In this document: positions 17,132 to 26,699 of the stretch, piece by piece
How the letters are laid out: the number at the start of each line of letters is the position of its first letter
Numbering within the stretch: position 1 is the first letter of the stretch
NCBI RefSeq assembly: GCF_900168205.1
Contig: NZ_FUZE01000013.1
Coordinates: 50,221-114,220 of the forward strand
Direction: 5' to 3'
DNA: 64,000 nucleotides
From: Chryseobacterium balustinum
GTDB taxonomy: Bacteria > Bacteroidota > Bacteroidia > Flavobacteriales > Weeksellaceae
The notes under the pieces: model-generated
Database searches by the model: none
Told to the model about the DNA's origin: nothing
The model's input: only the letters and a program-made list of their open reading frames with translations
Position numbers and translations under genes: made by a program

Positions 17132-18520
17132 TTAATAAGCTTGTTCATCCCCTTTTACTATGTTGTATAGAGTTAAAAATATGATTTTCATGTCTAAAAA
17201 GAAAGACCAGTTTTGGATATACCAAACATCTTTTTCTATTCTTCGTTCCATATCTCTATGAGAAAATATCTCACCTCTCGCCCCCATTACTTGTGCCCAA
17301 CCTGTAATACCGGGCTTTACAATATGCCGTGTCATGTATTTTTTAGTAATTTTTGAATACACTTCTGTTTGAGAAAGCATATGAGGTCTAGGTCCTACAA
17401 TCGACATATCGCCAAGGAAAACATTTATAAATTGAGGCAATTCATCAATGCTTGTTTTTCGTATAAAAGCTCCAAACTTGGTTACTCTTGCATCATTCTT
17501 TTTTGCAGTCTGAATATCGGCACTTCCATTACTCTTCATACTTCTAAACTTAATGCAATTGAATGGCTCATTATTAAGACCAGATCTTTTTTGCATAAAA
17601 AAAACAGATTCGTTACTTTCTATTTTTACAATTAGTGCAATAATTGGTATTAACCAAGATAATAAGAATACCATTACAAAAAAGGAGAATCCAATATCAA
17701 ATATTCTTTTTAATAGTTGTTTTTTAGGGTTTGAAAGTGGCTCTCTTATAAGTTTAAGAAATGGAATTTCATGGATTATATCGAAATAATTAGGTCCTAA
17801 ATTGGCATATTTGAAATCGGGAACCATATAGATTCTAATCATTTTATGTTCGGCAATTTCAACAATTTGTTTATAAAGCTCGACATCAATATCATTGTCA
17901 CAGAAAATGATGCTATTTATTTTGGTAGTTTCTAAATCATGAAAGAGTTTTTCAATTCTCCCAAGATATTTATTTTTTGTTTCCGTACTTACAAGAGTAT
18001 AAGTTCCTCTAATTCTCAGTGCTCTTCTCAAATCATTATTGGATAGCAATGTAACAGATAATTTATTCTCACCAACTAATACCGTATTAAAAGAATAAAG
18101 CTTTCTCCCTAATTTAACTCTATTCTTTTTTCTATATAAAAAAAGTAGAAATCTAGTAAAGGGCATAAAAAAACCAAGTAATAAAAAATATAAGATAATA
18201 TTTTTGTAATTTATTTTTACAGAAAATACAAGAAGTAAGAAAACGACAGAAGTGAGAATTAATAACGAAAAAGATTTAGCCAAAGCATTAAAATGCAGCG
18301 ATGACTCTTTAATTTTCAAGCTTTTGTAAGGTTGGGTAATTATGGTTATAACAAACCAAGATATATTGAGAAGAAGAAGCTGAGCCCTATATTCCTGAGC
18401 AAAATCTTTTTGATTAAATTCAAAGAAATACAGTTTCCCAAAAATAAACAGGCAATTGATAATGATATAATCTATTATCAAAAATATTCTAGGCAGATGT
18501 TTAAAAAAATAAACTAACAT
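17132..18520 (-). CDS. Polyprenyl glycosylphosphotransferase (WcaJ/WbaP type)
   Basis: The 462-residue membrane protein has four or five N-terminal helices (about 10-145), a soluble Rossmann-like middle part (about 150-265), and the C-terminal sugar transferase domain with a re-entrant helix (RIFDIGFSFFVMV), KFRSMK, TSIDELPQFINVFLGDMSIVGPRP and GITGWAQVMGARGE. It transfers a sugar-1-phosphate from a nucleotide sugar to undecaprenyl phosphate, starting a polysaccharide repeat unit. It is the last gene of system B and one of three such initiators in the island. Confidence 0.92.
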   Translation of the reverse strand: MLVYFFKHLPRIFLIIDYIIINCLFIFGKLYFFEFNQKDFAQEYRAQLLLLNISWFVITIITQPYKSLKIKESSLHFNALAKSFSLLILTSVVFLLLVFSVKINYKNIILYFLLLGFFMPFTRFLLFLYRKKNRVKLGRKLYSFNTVLVGENKLSVTLLSNNDLRRALRIRGTYTLVSTETKNKYLGRIEKLFHDLETTKINSIIFCDNDIDVELYKQIVEIAEHKMIRIYMVPDFKYANLGPNYFDIIHEIPFLKLIREPLSNPKKQLLKRIFDIGFSFFVMVFLLSWLIPIIALIVKIESNESVFFMQKRSGLNNEPFNCIKFRSMKSNGSADIQTAKKNDARVTKFGAFIRKTSIDELPQFINVFLGDMSIVGPRPHMLSQTEVYSKITKKYMTRHIVKPGITGWAQVMGARGEIFSHRDMERRIEKDVWYIQNWSFFLDMKIIFLTLYNIVKGDEQAY

Positions 18521-18613
18521 ACAATCTTTACAACCATTTGTGATAGTACTTATATTTAAAAATTAATAAAATTAAGTACTTATATTTTCAGCTTTTAATA
18601 AGTTTCTAATATA

Positions 18614-19159
18614 TTAAAAATTTTTCAAAGCAAATGTTGGTAAGACTTGATCTTTATCAGATAAAATAATATCTTCTAAAGGGAGTTTCCAATCGATATT
18701 AAGATCAGAATCATTCCAAAGAACTCCCCCTTCTGATGCTTTATCATAAAAATTATCACATTTATAAGAAAAAATTGCATTATCACTTAATACCGAAAAG
18801 CCATGCCCAAAACCTCTTGGAACATAAAGTTGCAATTTGTTTTCGTCCGTTAGCTCAATAGAAAACCACTTCCCAAAAGTAGGTGAATCTTCACGCAAAT
18901 CTACCGCAACATCTAAAACTTTCCCTTCTAAACAAGACACCAATTTTGCCTGTGCTTTATCGCCTTTCTGCAAATGTAACCCTCTGAGAACGCCATAACT
19001 GGATTTTGAAATATTATCCTGAACAAAATGACCGTTCATTCCTGTTAATTCATTAAATTTTTGTTCGTTGAATTTTTCGTAAAAATAGCCTCTGTCGTCT
19101 TCAAAAACAGTGGGTTCTATAATGTAGCAGTCTTTAAGAGTGGTAGATTTAATTTTCAT
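18614..19159 (-). CDS. rfbC: dTDP-4-dehydrorhamnose 3,5-epimerase
   Basis: The 181-residue cupin matches RmlC/RfbC in length and motifs: FEDDRGYF, the catalytic H62 in GVLRGLH, and Y132 in FSYKC. It epimerises dTDP-4-keto-6-deoxyglucose toward dTDP-L-rhamnose. The partners rfbA, rfbB and rfbD are not in this window and must be elsewhere if the pathway is complete. It fits with the L-rhamnose/6-deoxytalose-type epimerase at 26696 in the same system. Confidence 0.92.
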   Translation of the reverse strand: MKIKSTTLKDCYIIEPTVFEDDRGYFYEKFNEQKFNELTGMNGHFVQDNISKSSYGVLRGLHLQKGDKAQAKLVSCLEGKVLDVAVDLREDSPTFGKWFSIELTDENKLQLYVPRGFGHGFSVLSDNAIFSYKCDNFYDKASEGGVLWNDSDLNIDWKLPLEDIILSDKDQVLPTFALKNF

Positions 19160-19210
19160 AAGTGCTATTTTCTATTTATTTTTTTTAAAGCTAAAAACAT
19201 ACTCTAAATA

Positions 19211-20311
19211 TTAAATAATATTATTTTCTATATATGATTGAAATTTCGTTTTAAAAACATCTTTTCTGAATTTTTCGGCATTTTGTCTAATCTTTAAAGG
19301 ATTAAATTGATTTTCTATAGTTTCAAAATGCATTATTGCATTTTTTAAAGAATTAACTGTTTGCTCATTAAAGAAAATCCCAGTTTCACCATTTATCACG
19401 GTCTCTAGAGCTCCTCCTTTTCCTAATGCTATCACTGGTGTACCAGCTGCCTGAGCTTCTAATGGTACAATTCCAAAATCTTCTTCAGCTGCAAAAACAA
19501 ACGCTTTTGCTCTTTGTATATAATCTTTTAAAACTTCAAAAGGTTGATATCCAAGCATAATAACATTCTTACTTGCATTTTTTTTTATCCTTTCATATTC
19601 TGGACCAGTTCCTATTACAATTAATTTTTTATCGGGAAGTTGAGAAAAAGTTTCTACAATTAAATCAATCTTTTTATATGGTACCAATCTTGAACAAGTA
19701 ACATAAAAATTTTCTTTATCTGTCTGTACGTCAAAATTCTCAACATCTATTGGTGGGTATATAGTAACCGAATCTCTATTGTATATCTTTAGAATTCTCT
19801 TATTAATAAATTGGGAATTACTGATAAAATAATCAACTCTATTGAGAGAAGCTATATCCCATAATCTTAATTTATGTAAAAAATATTTTGCAATAAAACC
19901 CTTAAAACTTTTATCTAGTTTTGCCTCTTTTAAATATTGATAATGTAAATCCCACGCATATCTAACAGGTGAATGACAGTAACAAAAATGTTTTTGTTGA
20001 GAATGAGTTAACACACCTTTAGCAACACAATAAGATGAACTAATAATCAAATCATAAGAAGACAAATTAAATGTTTCTATTGCAAGACTGAATAAAGGCA
20101 AGTAATATCTATACTTTTTTTTTGCAAAAGGTAATTTTTGAATGAATGACGTTGTGACTTTATTTTTGGAAATATTCATTTTCTTCAAAATCTCATCATC
20201 ACAAACAAGAGTAAAGATATCTGCTTCAGGGTATAGCGCATTTAGTTGCATAAAAACTTTCTCTGCCCCTCCCATTTCCGTAAGCCAATCTTGTACAAGT
20301 GCTATTTTCAT
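19211..20311 (-). CDS. Glycosyltransferase family 4 protein
   Basis: The 366-residue protein has the two Rossmann lobes of GT-B/GT4 enzymes: an N-terminal acceptor lobe starting KIALVQDWLTEMGGAEKVF and a C-terminal donor lobe with SRLVPYKKIDLIVE, GTGPEYERI and the EX7E-like FAAEEDFGIVPLEAQAAGTPVIA. The N-terminus resembles WbaZ-like mannosyl/rhamnosyltransferases, but donor specificity cannot be assigned. It belongs to system B and follows a truncated methyltransferase. Confidence 0.88.
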   Translation of the reverse strand: MKIALVQDWLTEMGGAEKVFMQLNALYPEADIFTLVCDDEILKKMNISKNKVTTSFIQKLPFAKKKYRYYLPLFSLAIETFNLSSYDLIISSSYCVAKGVLTHSQQKHFCYCHSPVRYAWDLHYQYLKEAKLDKSFKGFIAKYFLHKLRLWDIASLNRVDYFISNSQFINKRILKIYNRDSVTIYPPIDVENFDVQTDKENFYVTCSRLVPYKKIDLIVETFSQLPDKKLIVIGTGPEYERIKKNASKNVIMLGYQPFEVLKDYIQRAKAFVFAAEEDFGIVPLEAQAAGTPVIALGKGGALETVINGETGIFFNEQTVNSLKNAIMHFETIENQFNPLKIRQNAEKFRKDVFKTKFQSYIENNII

Positions 20312-20354
20312 TGAAAATTAAATAATTTGTATTTATTATGAATCTTTTTAATTT

Positions 20355-20798
20355 TTAACTACGATAATCTATCGAGTTATCCATAAATTTCTCGTTCGTA
20401 TCTAATGTTACACTCGTTGAAAAACCAGAACCTACTTCTATCAATTTTTTTGGCTTTAAATACCTAATCATACAATATAAAAATATTGCATCTGAGTAAG
20501 TATAGACTTTATTTTCATAATAATATCTAAAACCAGTTGTTTTTTTATCAGGAAATGGCAATTCTTTGTAAAATCTTTCAAATAAATCCAATAATTGCAA
20601 TTGCTCATTAGAGTTCAAATCAACCCCAGGGATTGTTTTTGGTAAAGGAGCGTTAAAATTGAATTTGTTTATTTCATCTTTTGAAGGAATTGGCGAATAA
20701 AAGCTACCAGATGCAAAAGGATTTTCACTGTTGTGTTGGTATTTTTCAACCAAATAATGAGGCATCGCATTTTTTACTAATTCTCGAAAAATTCCCAT
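20355..20798 (-). CDS. Truncated class I SAM-dependent methyltransferase
   Basis: The 147-residue protein begins normally (MGIFRELVKNAMPHYLVEKY) and reaches the SAM-binding motif I, KKLIEVGSGFSTS, near residue 118. It then stops about 25 residues later (NSIDYRS), whereas related proteins continue for roughly another 100-130 residues with the rest of the Rossmann fold. No continuation is visible in other frames in the 43 bases before the next gene, so the 3' half is deleted rather than frameshifted. It is probably inactive and lies in system B. Confidence 0.7.
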   Translation of the reverse strand: MGIFRELVKNAMPHYLVEKYQHNSENPFASGSFYSPIPSKDEINKFNFNAPLPKTIPGVDLNSNEQLQLLDLFERFYKELPFPDKKTTGFRYYYENKVYTYSDAIFLYCMIRYLKPKKLIEVGSGFSTSVTLDTNEKFMDNSIDYRS

Positions 20799-20932
20799 AT
20801 TTTTCAGTGTTTAATTTCTTTTTTTAGAACGAATGCGAATATAGAGATATTTCTTGAATATATATAAAATTTAAACTCATAAAATGGTATATTTATAAAT
20901 AATTCAGGCCTATCATTTCAATAATTACAGAG

Positions 20933-22231
20933 TTATTTTTGAATTGACAGATAGTATATTGTTTTAGGGTTCATTGATGGCATTACAATTTCTGTTGTAT
21001 TTCTGCTTAATATAATTTTTTGATTTTTATTAAAAATCAAATTTTCCATAGGTGCTTCACCAGTACTTGGAATCTCATAAATTTTCAAATCCAGATGTTT
21101 GTTTTTTCCGAAAATAACTTTTAAATTTTTAAGATCAACTTTTGTGTTTATTACTTTATTACCGCTATTATTGGTTATTATAACATATCCACCGTTTTCA
21201 TCATAAGAGGCAAATATGGCAAATTGATCGTAATTATTCGTTTCTTTTACCCTATTTTTTAAACTTTGATTATAAATTTTATAAGCCCAATATATGGATC
21301 TGGGATTCCCGTTTTTATCTAGCAATCCATTCATAGAATTATTACAATTAAAAACACCATCGCTTTCTGCCCAACAACTTTTGCAAGTGCCATCTATACC
21401 ATTATTTTCAAAATATTTAAAATTTTGTAAAACTTCTGATGCCGAAAACATAACATATTGGTTAAGTATTTCTGTCAAAATAATTTTTTTAACACCTACT
21501 TTTGGATATTTTGGAAGAATTGTTGTTCTTAATTTTTTTACATCTTTAGTGAAATCTTTTAGGTATTCCTTATCACGAAACTCATGCCAGCTCAACACAT
21601 CTACCCTTACGCTATTTGAGTTACAAAAATTAAGAAAATCTTCCATTTCTTTTTCGTTATAATTATCAAGAGATGGCCCCGTAATCATTGCTTTATCTCC
21701 GCCGGGAAGAGATCTTATGATATCATGTCCTTTTTTAAATATCTCATAAAATTCTTTTTTGTCAAAATCGCCAAACCCTGCTTGGTGAAAAGGCTCATTC
21801 CAAATATCATAAATTACTGTATTTTTGAATTTCTGATATTCTGCAGTTATTATGGCTTTGAATTTATCTCCTTCTAATGGATGTGGCCATAATTTATTAT
21901 TTTTTTTCCCAGGATAGCCATACAAATCAGAGATTACCAAGATAGGAGTTATCCCAAAACTCCTTAGATATGGTATGTCCTCTGGAGATTTGTGAGACCA
22001 GCCAATACCAATACGCCAATATTTTGGTCTAAGTTCTTTTATGTTTTTTTCAAGAAGTCTAATATTATCGTAATGTAAAAACCCAGACATAGAGTTTACA
22101 TTTCCAATTTTTTGGCTAAAATCAACTTCTACTTTTACCGAGTCTTTGATTCTTTGACTTTTGACAAAAACAAACGTAAAAAAAAAGACAATAAACAAAA
22201 AAAGTTTTTTATTCAAATGTGCTAAAATCAT
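20933..22231 (-). CDS. Secreted glycoside hydrolase, GH39-like
   Basis: The 432-residue protein has an N-terminal hydrophobic export signal (LFLFIVFFFTFVFVKSQ) and a TIM-barrel region with clan GH-A features: YDIWNEPF carrying the likely acid/base E146, and ILTEILN carrying the likely nucleophile E254, followed by a beta-sandwich end. This resembles GH39-type beta-xylosidase/glycosidase families. Located between glycosyltransferases of system B, it probably trims or releases the polysaccharide made by its neighbours. The actual substrate is unknown. Confidence 0.75.
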   Translation of the reverse strand: MILAHLNKKLFLFIVFFFTFVFVKSQRIKDSVKVEVDFSQKIGNVNSMSGFLHYDNIRLLEKNIKELRPKYWRIGIGWSHKSPEDIPYLRSFGITPILVISDLYGYPGKKNNKLWPHPLEGDKFKAIITAEYQKFKNTVIYDIWNEPFHQAGFGDFDKKEFYEIFKKGHDIIRSLPGGDKAMITGPSLDNYNEKEMEDFLNFCNSNSVRVDVLSWHEFRDKEYLKDFTKDVKKLRTTILPKYPKVGVKKIILTEILNQYVMFSASEVLQNFKYFENNGIDGTCKSCWAESDGVFNCNNSMNGLLDKNGNPRSIYWAYKIYNQSLKNRVKETNNYDQFAIFASYDENGGYVIITNNSGNKVINTKVDLKNLKVIFGKNKHLDLKIYEIPSTGEAPMENLIFNKNQKIILSRNTTEIVMPSMNPKTIYYLSIQK

Positions 22232-22346
22232 TTTTTTTAAATTTAATTAAATTAGGCATTTAGTATTTAAATATTTTCATCCAAAAATTCTAAATTATTT
22301 ACAGGAAGAAATCCATCAAAAGACTATTTTTTCATAATCAAGTGAT

Positions 22347-23306
22347 TTAATGTCTTGATTTGCCGTAGGTATAAAAAAATCTTAAAACCGAAATCCCAAA
22401 AAATGACAAAAGAATTGAAATTGTTGTTTTTTTTCGAGCATTAAAATCTTTTAAAACTTTTAATCTATATTTTTTTATCATATTAAAAATCGTATTTTCA
22501 TAATCACTATTTTTTTTTGTTTCAAATAAGAGATGAAACAGAAAATTTAAAATACGGCAATCAATAGCTTTTGAAAATTCAAGATTTTGTAGTTTATAAA
22601 TTTCCAATTCTTCAATGATCTTCAAGAGGCTTTCATATTTTTTTTTGCTAAAAGGAGATCCTTCTATACTATCATCCCTTAAGAGATAATTATAATTTTC
22701 TTTATTAATAAATGCTATTTTCTTACTTTTTGATATTAATTTGTAAGTTGTTGCCAAATCTTCATAAAATAAGTTTTTTGGAAAAATAACATCCTCAAAT
22801 AATTCTTTTTTAAATAATTTAGATGTTGCATTGGTATCAAAATCAGCCTGATAAAACATCGTTTTTAAAGCCTCTTCTCTTGTATAAACATTTTCTTTAG
22901 TTATTGTATTGTTTTTTTTTATTTCATTTCTTTGTTTGAAATAAAGAAACGGTGAAACCGTCATGTCTACGTCGTGTTTTTGGGCTAAATTTAAAAGTGT
23001 ACTAATATAGTCTTCTTCAATAAAATCATCACTGTCAACAAATGTAATATATTCTCCTAATGCCAAATCTATTGCTACGTTTCTGGCATCAGACAATCCA
23101 CCATTTAATTTATGTATTACTATAATTCTTTTGTCATTTTTAGCGTACTCATCGCAGATTTTTCCGCTGGAGTCCGGAGATCCATCATCTACTAAAATAA
23201 TTTCCAAATACGGATAGTCTTGATTGATTACGCTATCCAAACATTTTTCTAAATATTGTTCGACTTTATAAACCGGTATAATAACCGTTATTAGAGGGTT
23301 TTTCAT
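22347..23306 (-). CDS. Glycosyltransferase family 2 protein
   Basis: The 319-residue GT-A enzyme has the family 2 N-terminus (ITVIIPVYKVEQYLEKCLDSVINQ), the nucleotide-binding DDGSPDSSG and metal-binding DSDDFIEEDY, like EpsJ/WaaV-type capsular transferases. A C-terminal hydrophobic/basic tail (LLSFFGISVLRFF) may attach it to the membrane. It adds one sugar of the system B repeat unit; specificity cannot be read. Confidence 0.9.
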   Translation of the reverse strand: MKNPLITVIIPVYKVEQYLEKCLDSVINQDYPYLEIILVDDGSPDSSGKICDEYAKNDKRIIVIHKLNGGLSDARNVAIDLALGEYITFVDSDDFIEEDYISTLLNLAQKHDVDMTVSPFLYFKQRNEIKKNNTITKENVYTREEALKTMFYQADFDTNATSKLFKKELFEDVIFPKNLFYEDLATTYKLISKSKKIAFINKENYNYLLRDDSIEGSPFSKKKYESLLKIIEELEIYKLQNLEFSKAIDCRILNFLFHLLFETKKNSDYENTIFNMIKKYRLKVLKDFNARKKTTISILLSFFGISVLRFFYTYGKSRH

Positions 23307-23329
23307 AAATTTAGAATGTTTTTAGGTAA

Positions 23330-24472
23330 TTATTTTATGTTTTCAAATGCCTCTATAAAACGATTAGCGGAACTTGCCCAGCTTTTTTCTCCTGAAAAAT
23401 ATAATTTTTCAATATTCTGAGACATTGTTTCTAATAAATCACTGTTATTATACAATTCTAGTATGGCATTCCTGATTGCTTCTGAATTTTTGGGTTCAAT
23501 GATAATCCCAGTCAATTGATCTTTAACCATTTCTGGCAATCCCCCGACATTGGTTGCAATGACAGGTTTTTTGAAAGCATAGGCAGACATCACCACCCCA
23601 CTTTGTGTCGCATCAATATATGGGCAAACGACTACAGAAGATTTGAAAATAAGATTGGCAAGATTTTCTGGAATTATAAATTCATTAATAATTTTAATTT
23701 CAGGATACTTTTTATACGGTTCTATATCAAAATCAAAATCACCACTACCTGCGATTGTCAGAGTAATATCTGTATATTTTTTGGTTAAAAGAATACCTAC
23801 AAAAGCATCCAGCAAAAATTTGATTCCTTTATATGGAGATATCCGACCAAAAAACAAAATGTTAAAATTTCCAGATTCAACAGATTCATTCGTTTTGAAA
23901 TAATTCAGAAAATCGTACACACTCAGAAAAGACGTATGGATGTCTTTTGGATTATAGTTATAATACGATATAAATTCATTTTTTTGATTTTCATTTAAAA
24001 GCATTTTTTGTTGAATCAAGCTAAAATGTATTTTTCTCAAAACTCTGTCTACGAACAAATTTTCTCCAGAATGCAAAAAAGGATCATGTACTACCAACAA
24101 CATTTTTTTTCTAAAGGCTAATGTAGAAACAAAATAAGTCAGCATACAGTTATCGATGATGATAACATCTGGTTTGATTTTTTTTAGATATTGATGGATT
24201 TGGTAAGATATATAGAGTTTTTTGATAACATTGGAGTTCCGAGTTCCTTTGATTACAAACGTTTTATCAAGATCAATCAAATCCTGGAAACGTTCTAGTT
24301 GATCGACTTCTGTTCCTTTGGAGATGGTCTTGTTTAATTTGTTTTTATCAAGATAATTAAATATTTCGTATAATGCTTCCGTAAAAAAATAAACATCATT
24401 ATTTTGTTTCAGTGCATTTATAAGAGATACATTGGCATCTAAAGCAAAGATAGATAAGAAAGCAATTCTCAT
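23330..24472 (-). CDS. Glycosyltransferase family 4 protein
   Basis: The 380-residue GT-B enzyme has a donor lobe with FGRISPYKGIKFLLDAF, IAGSGDFDFDIEPY and a VCPYIDATQSGVVMSAYAFKKP variant of the E-X7-E region, as in many GT4 capsule enzymes. The acceptor lobe contains VVHDPFLHSGE. It lies 5 bases after the EpsG-like polymerase stop in system B. Donor and acceptor are unknown. Confidence 0.87.
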   Translation of the reverse strand: MRIAFLSIFALDANVSLINALKQNNDVYFFTEALYEIFNYLDKNKLNKTISKGTEVDQLERFQDLIDLDKTFVIKGTRNSNVIKKLYISYQIHQYLKKIKPDVIIIDNCMLTYFVSTLAFRKKMLLVVHDPFLHSGENLFVDRVLRKIHFSLIQQKMLLNENQKNEFISYYNYNPKDIHTSFLSVYDFLNYFKTNESVESGNFNILFFGRISPYKGIKFLLDAFVGILLTKKYTDITLTIAGSGDFDFDIEPYKKYPEIKIINEFIIPENLANLIFKSSVVVCPYIDATQSGVVMSAYAFKKPVIATNVGGLPEMVKDQLTGIIIEPKNSEAIRNAILELYNNSDLLETMSQNIEKLYFSGEKSWASSANRFIEAFENIK

Positions 24473-24477
24473 GTTAA

Positions 24478-25701
24478 TTATTTTTTTTTAGGGTTAAAAA
24501 ATTTGTCATAATTCTTATTAAAATTGAAATACGCTTTGGTAATAGTTGGCTTATCCCACAAAATGTTTTCGTAATTCCTTAATATATTATTATTTAAATA
24601 TATCATTTTGTAAATCCCAAAAAACAATAACACTACCGTAAACACAACCTTTAGCTCCTGTTTTAGCATTTCATACAGATAAGGATATAATATCCAATAG
24701 GAGAAAACAAACAAGGTTGTGATTCTGTCTATAAAAACAGAATATTCTGACAAAAAGAAATAGCTGACGGCGTAAAGAAAAAATGAATTATAAAAGATAT
24801 TAAGTGTATTTTCGTCCTTTATCTTTTCACCAATTTTTTTATAGAATTGATATAAAATGATAAAAGTGAATACCTTTTCTAGATAACCAACAGAAATACT
24901 ATAACTACTGTTGTATAACTTATTGTTAGAATAGCCTTCTGCCATTAAAGAGTATACACCACCAAAAAAATCTCCTACAGCGATTACAATGGGGCTTATG
25001 TATTTGATCTGTCCCAAAAACAGTAAATTTCCTAATAAAAATGTGCCCCAAACAAAAGGCATTGGAATTTTTTTATGCAAAAAGAAATACATTGGGAAAA
25101 AGAAAATGGCTGATGAGTGAAATAAAATCCCAATTCCATTACATATAAAAAATTTTGTAGCATTTCTTTCTTTGATGAATTGAAGAGAATAGATAAAAAG
25201 AAATATAGCCTTGGAGTTTCGTAACAAATTGATTTCTATAATTAATCCAGAAAAAATTAAGTACATAATAAAACCTAAAACATACTGAGGAGAATATTTC
25301 TTGAAAAAATAATTAAGAAAAAGAACGTTTACAAATGAAGAGAAAATCTGCAGTGTTAAATAATCTTCATTGATACTTTTTAACAGGACTAAAATCACTT
25401 TAAAACCTGGTTCAATTTTCAATAAAATATCTTCATGGATGCCAGAGAAAAATTTTGCAATTCCGTTGGTATCATCGATGGTTGGGGCCATTTCATAAAG
25501 TGGATAATATACTGTAAAATCTGTATCCAAATAGCCTCTAAACCCAAAGAAAACAAAAAAGATTAGCATACATACGTATCTGACCATCTTGATATCTCCT
25601 TCTTTCTTTCTTATTTTATTTTCCCAAAGAAAAAGAACAAAAAATATCAAGAAAAGGATAATATATGGATAAGAATACGTTGTACTAAAAGTCGGCTGCA
25701 T
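24478..25701 (-). CDS. EpsG-family polysaccharide polymerase (Wzy-like)
   Basis: The 407-residue protein is almost entirely hydrophobic with about ten to twelve predicted helices. An N-terminal segment with FFGFRGYLDTDFTVYYPLY matches the EpsG pattern (RxxxxTDYxxY). It is the best candidate for the Wzy-type polymerase of system B, joining repeat units on the periplasmic face. It sits among glycosyltransferases and the flippase gene at 30238, as expected for a Wzy-dependent pathway. Confidence 0.82.
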   Translation of the reverse strand: MQPTFSTTYSYPYIILFLIFFVLFLWENKIRKKEGDIKMVRYVCMLIFFVFFGFRGYLDTDFTVYYPLYEMAPTIDDTNGIAKFFSGIHEDILLKIEPGFKVILVLLKSINEDYLTLQIFSSFVNVLFLNYFFKKYSPQYVLGFIMYLIFSGLIIEINLLRNSKAIFLFIYSLQFIKERNATKFFICNGIGILFHSSAIFFFPMYFFLHKKIPMPFVWGTFLLGNLLFLGQIKYISPIVIAVGDFFGGVYSLMAEGYSNNKLYNSSYSISVGYLEKVFTFIILYQFYKKIGEKIKDENTLNIFYNSFFLYAVSYFFLSEYSVFIDRITTLFVFSYWILYPYLYEMLKQELKVVFTVVLLFFGIYKMIYLNNNILRNYENILWDKPTITKAYFNFNKNYDKFFNPKKK

Positions 25702-25799
25702 AAATTATTATATATTTTTGATTTATTTTTTTTATGAAATCAACAAAATAAATATTTCTTTCAAATTGATTTTGAGTATCCAATAGATTCGTTTATAAA

Positions 25800-26699
25800 T
25801 TATCCGTACGCAGGCTTACTGTTCATATACAAATCCAATCCCTCTTTATAAGATTTCAAAGCGAGGTGCCATTGATTTTTTGGATATCTAAAGTATAATA
25901 TGATCAAAATATACAAAAAATTATATAGCACAACATATCGTGCGTAAAAAAAGCTATAATTCTTTAATGAAAAATAGACCAAATTCCGCCATAGAAATTT
26001 CACAGAAAAATCACTCATCTTGCCTGTAGAAGTAGATTCGTTATGATGAATGAGCGACTCATAGATATACCAAAGTTTTTTATTTTTCCGGATAGCCCTG
26101 TGAACAAAGTCTGTGTCATCATAATAGACAAAATAGTTCTCATCCATCAATCCCACAGTATCAAAAATTTCTTTTTTGATCAGCATAAAACAAGTGGGAG
26201 AATAGGTCACATCACGGTCTTTATCAAACTGTCCTTTATCTTCTTCCTGTCCATATTGTATTGTGAGACCGTTGCGTTTTTTATAACCGCCACCAGCGCA
26301 CCATATTTTGTTGGTCCCATAAAAATAGATTTTGGGAACCACCATATCTGCGTTATGTTGATCCATACCTATCAAAAGCTTTTCGATAGAGTCATCTTCC
26401 AAAGCTATATCATTATTGGATAACAAAACGAAATCGCATTGATCTTCAATAGCTCTTCTGATTCCAATATTATTTCCTTTGGCAACACCATAATTGGCAT
26501 CATTTGCAATAATTACAGTTTCAAACTGATATTCCAAAGCTAATTTCTGGCTTAATTCCAAAGAATTATCAGGTGACAAATTATCCACGACATACAATGT
26601 AAAGTTCTTGTATGTCTGATTATTCAAAGTCCTAAAAAATTCTTCGAGAACAGTTTCACTATTGTATAAAACGGTTACTACGCCTATTTTTCTACTCAT
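25800..26699 (-). CDS. Glycosyltransferase family 2 protein, rhamnosyltransferase-like
   Basis: The 299-residue GT-A protein has VVTVLYNSETVLEEF, LSNNDIALEDDS (metal site), CFMLIKKEIFDTVGLMDENYFVYYDDTDF and a C-terminal hydrophobic segment. These motifs are typical of WbbL/RfbF-like rhamnosyltransferases. The neighbouring rhamnose-pathway-related genes (rfbC, SDR epimerase) make a 6-deoxyhexose donor plausible. It overlaps the epimerase gene at 26696 by 4 bases. Confidence 0.87.
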   Translation of the reverse strand: MSRKIGVVTVLYNSETVLEEFFRTLNNQTYKNFTLYVVDNLSPDNSLELSQKLALEYQFETVIIANDANYGVAKGNNIGIRRAIEDQCDFVLLSNNDIALEDDSIEKLLIGMDQHNADMVVPKIYFYGTNKIWCAGGGYKKRNGLTIQYGQEEDKGQFDKDRDVTYSPTCFMLIKKEIFDTVGLMDENYFVYYDDTDFVHRAIRKNKKLWYIYESLIHHNESTSTGKMSDFSVKFLWRNLVYFSLKNYSFFYARYVVLYNFLYILIILYFRYPKNQWHLALKSYKEGLDLYMNSKPAYG

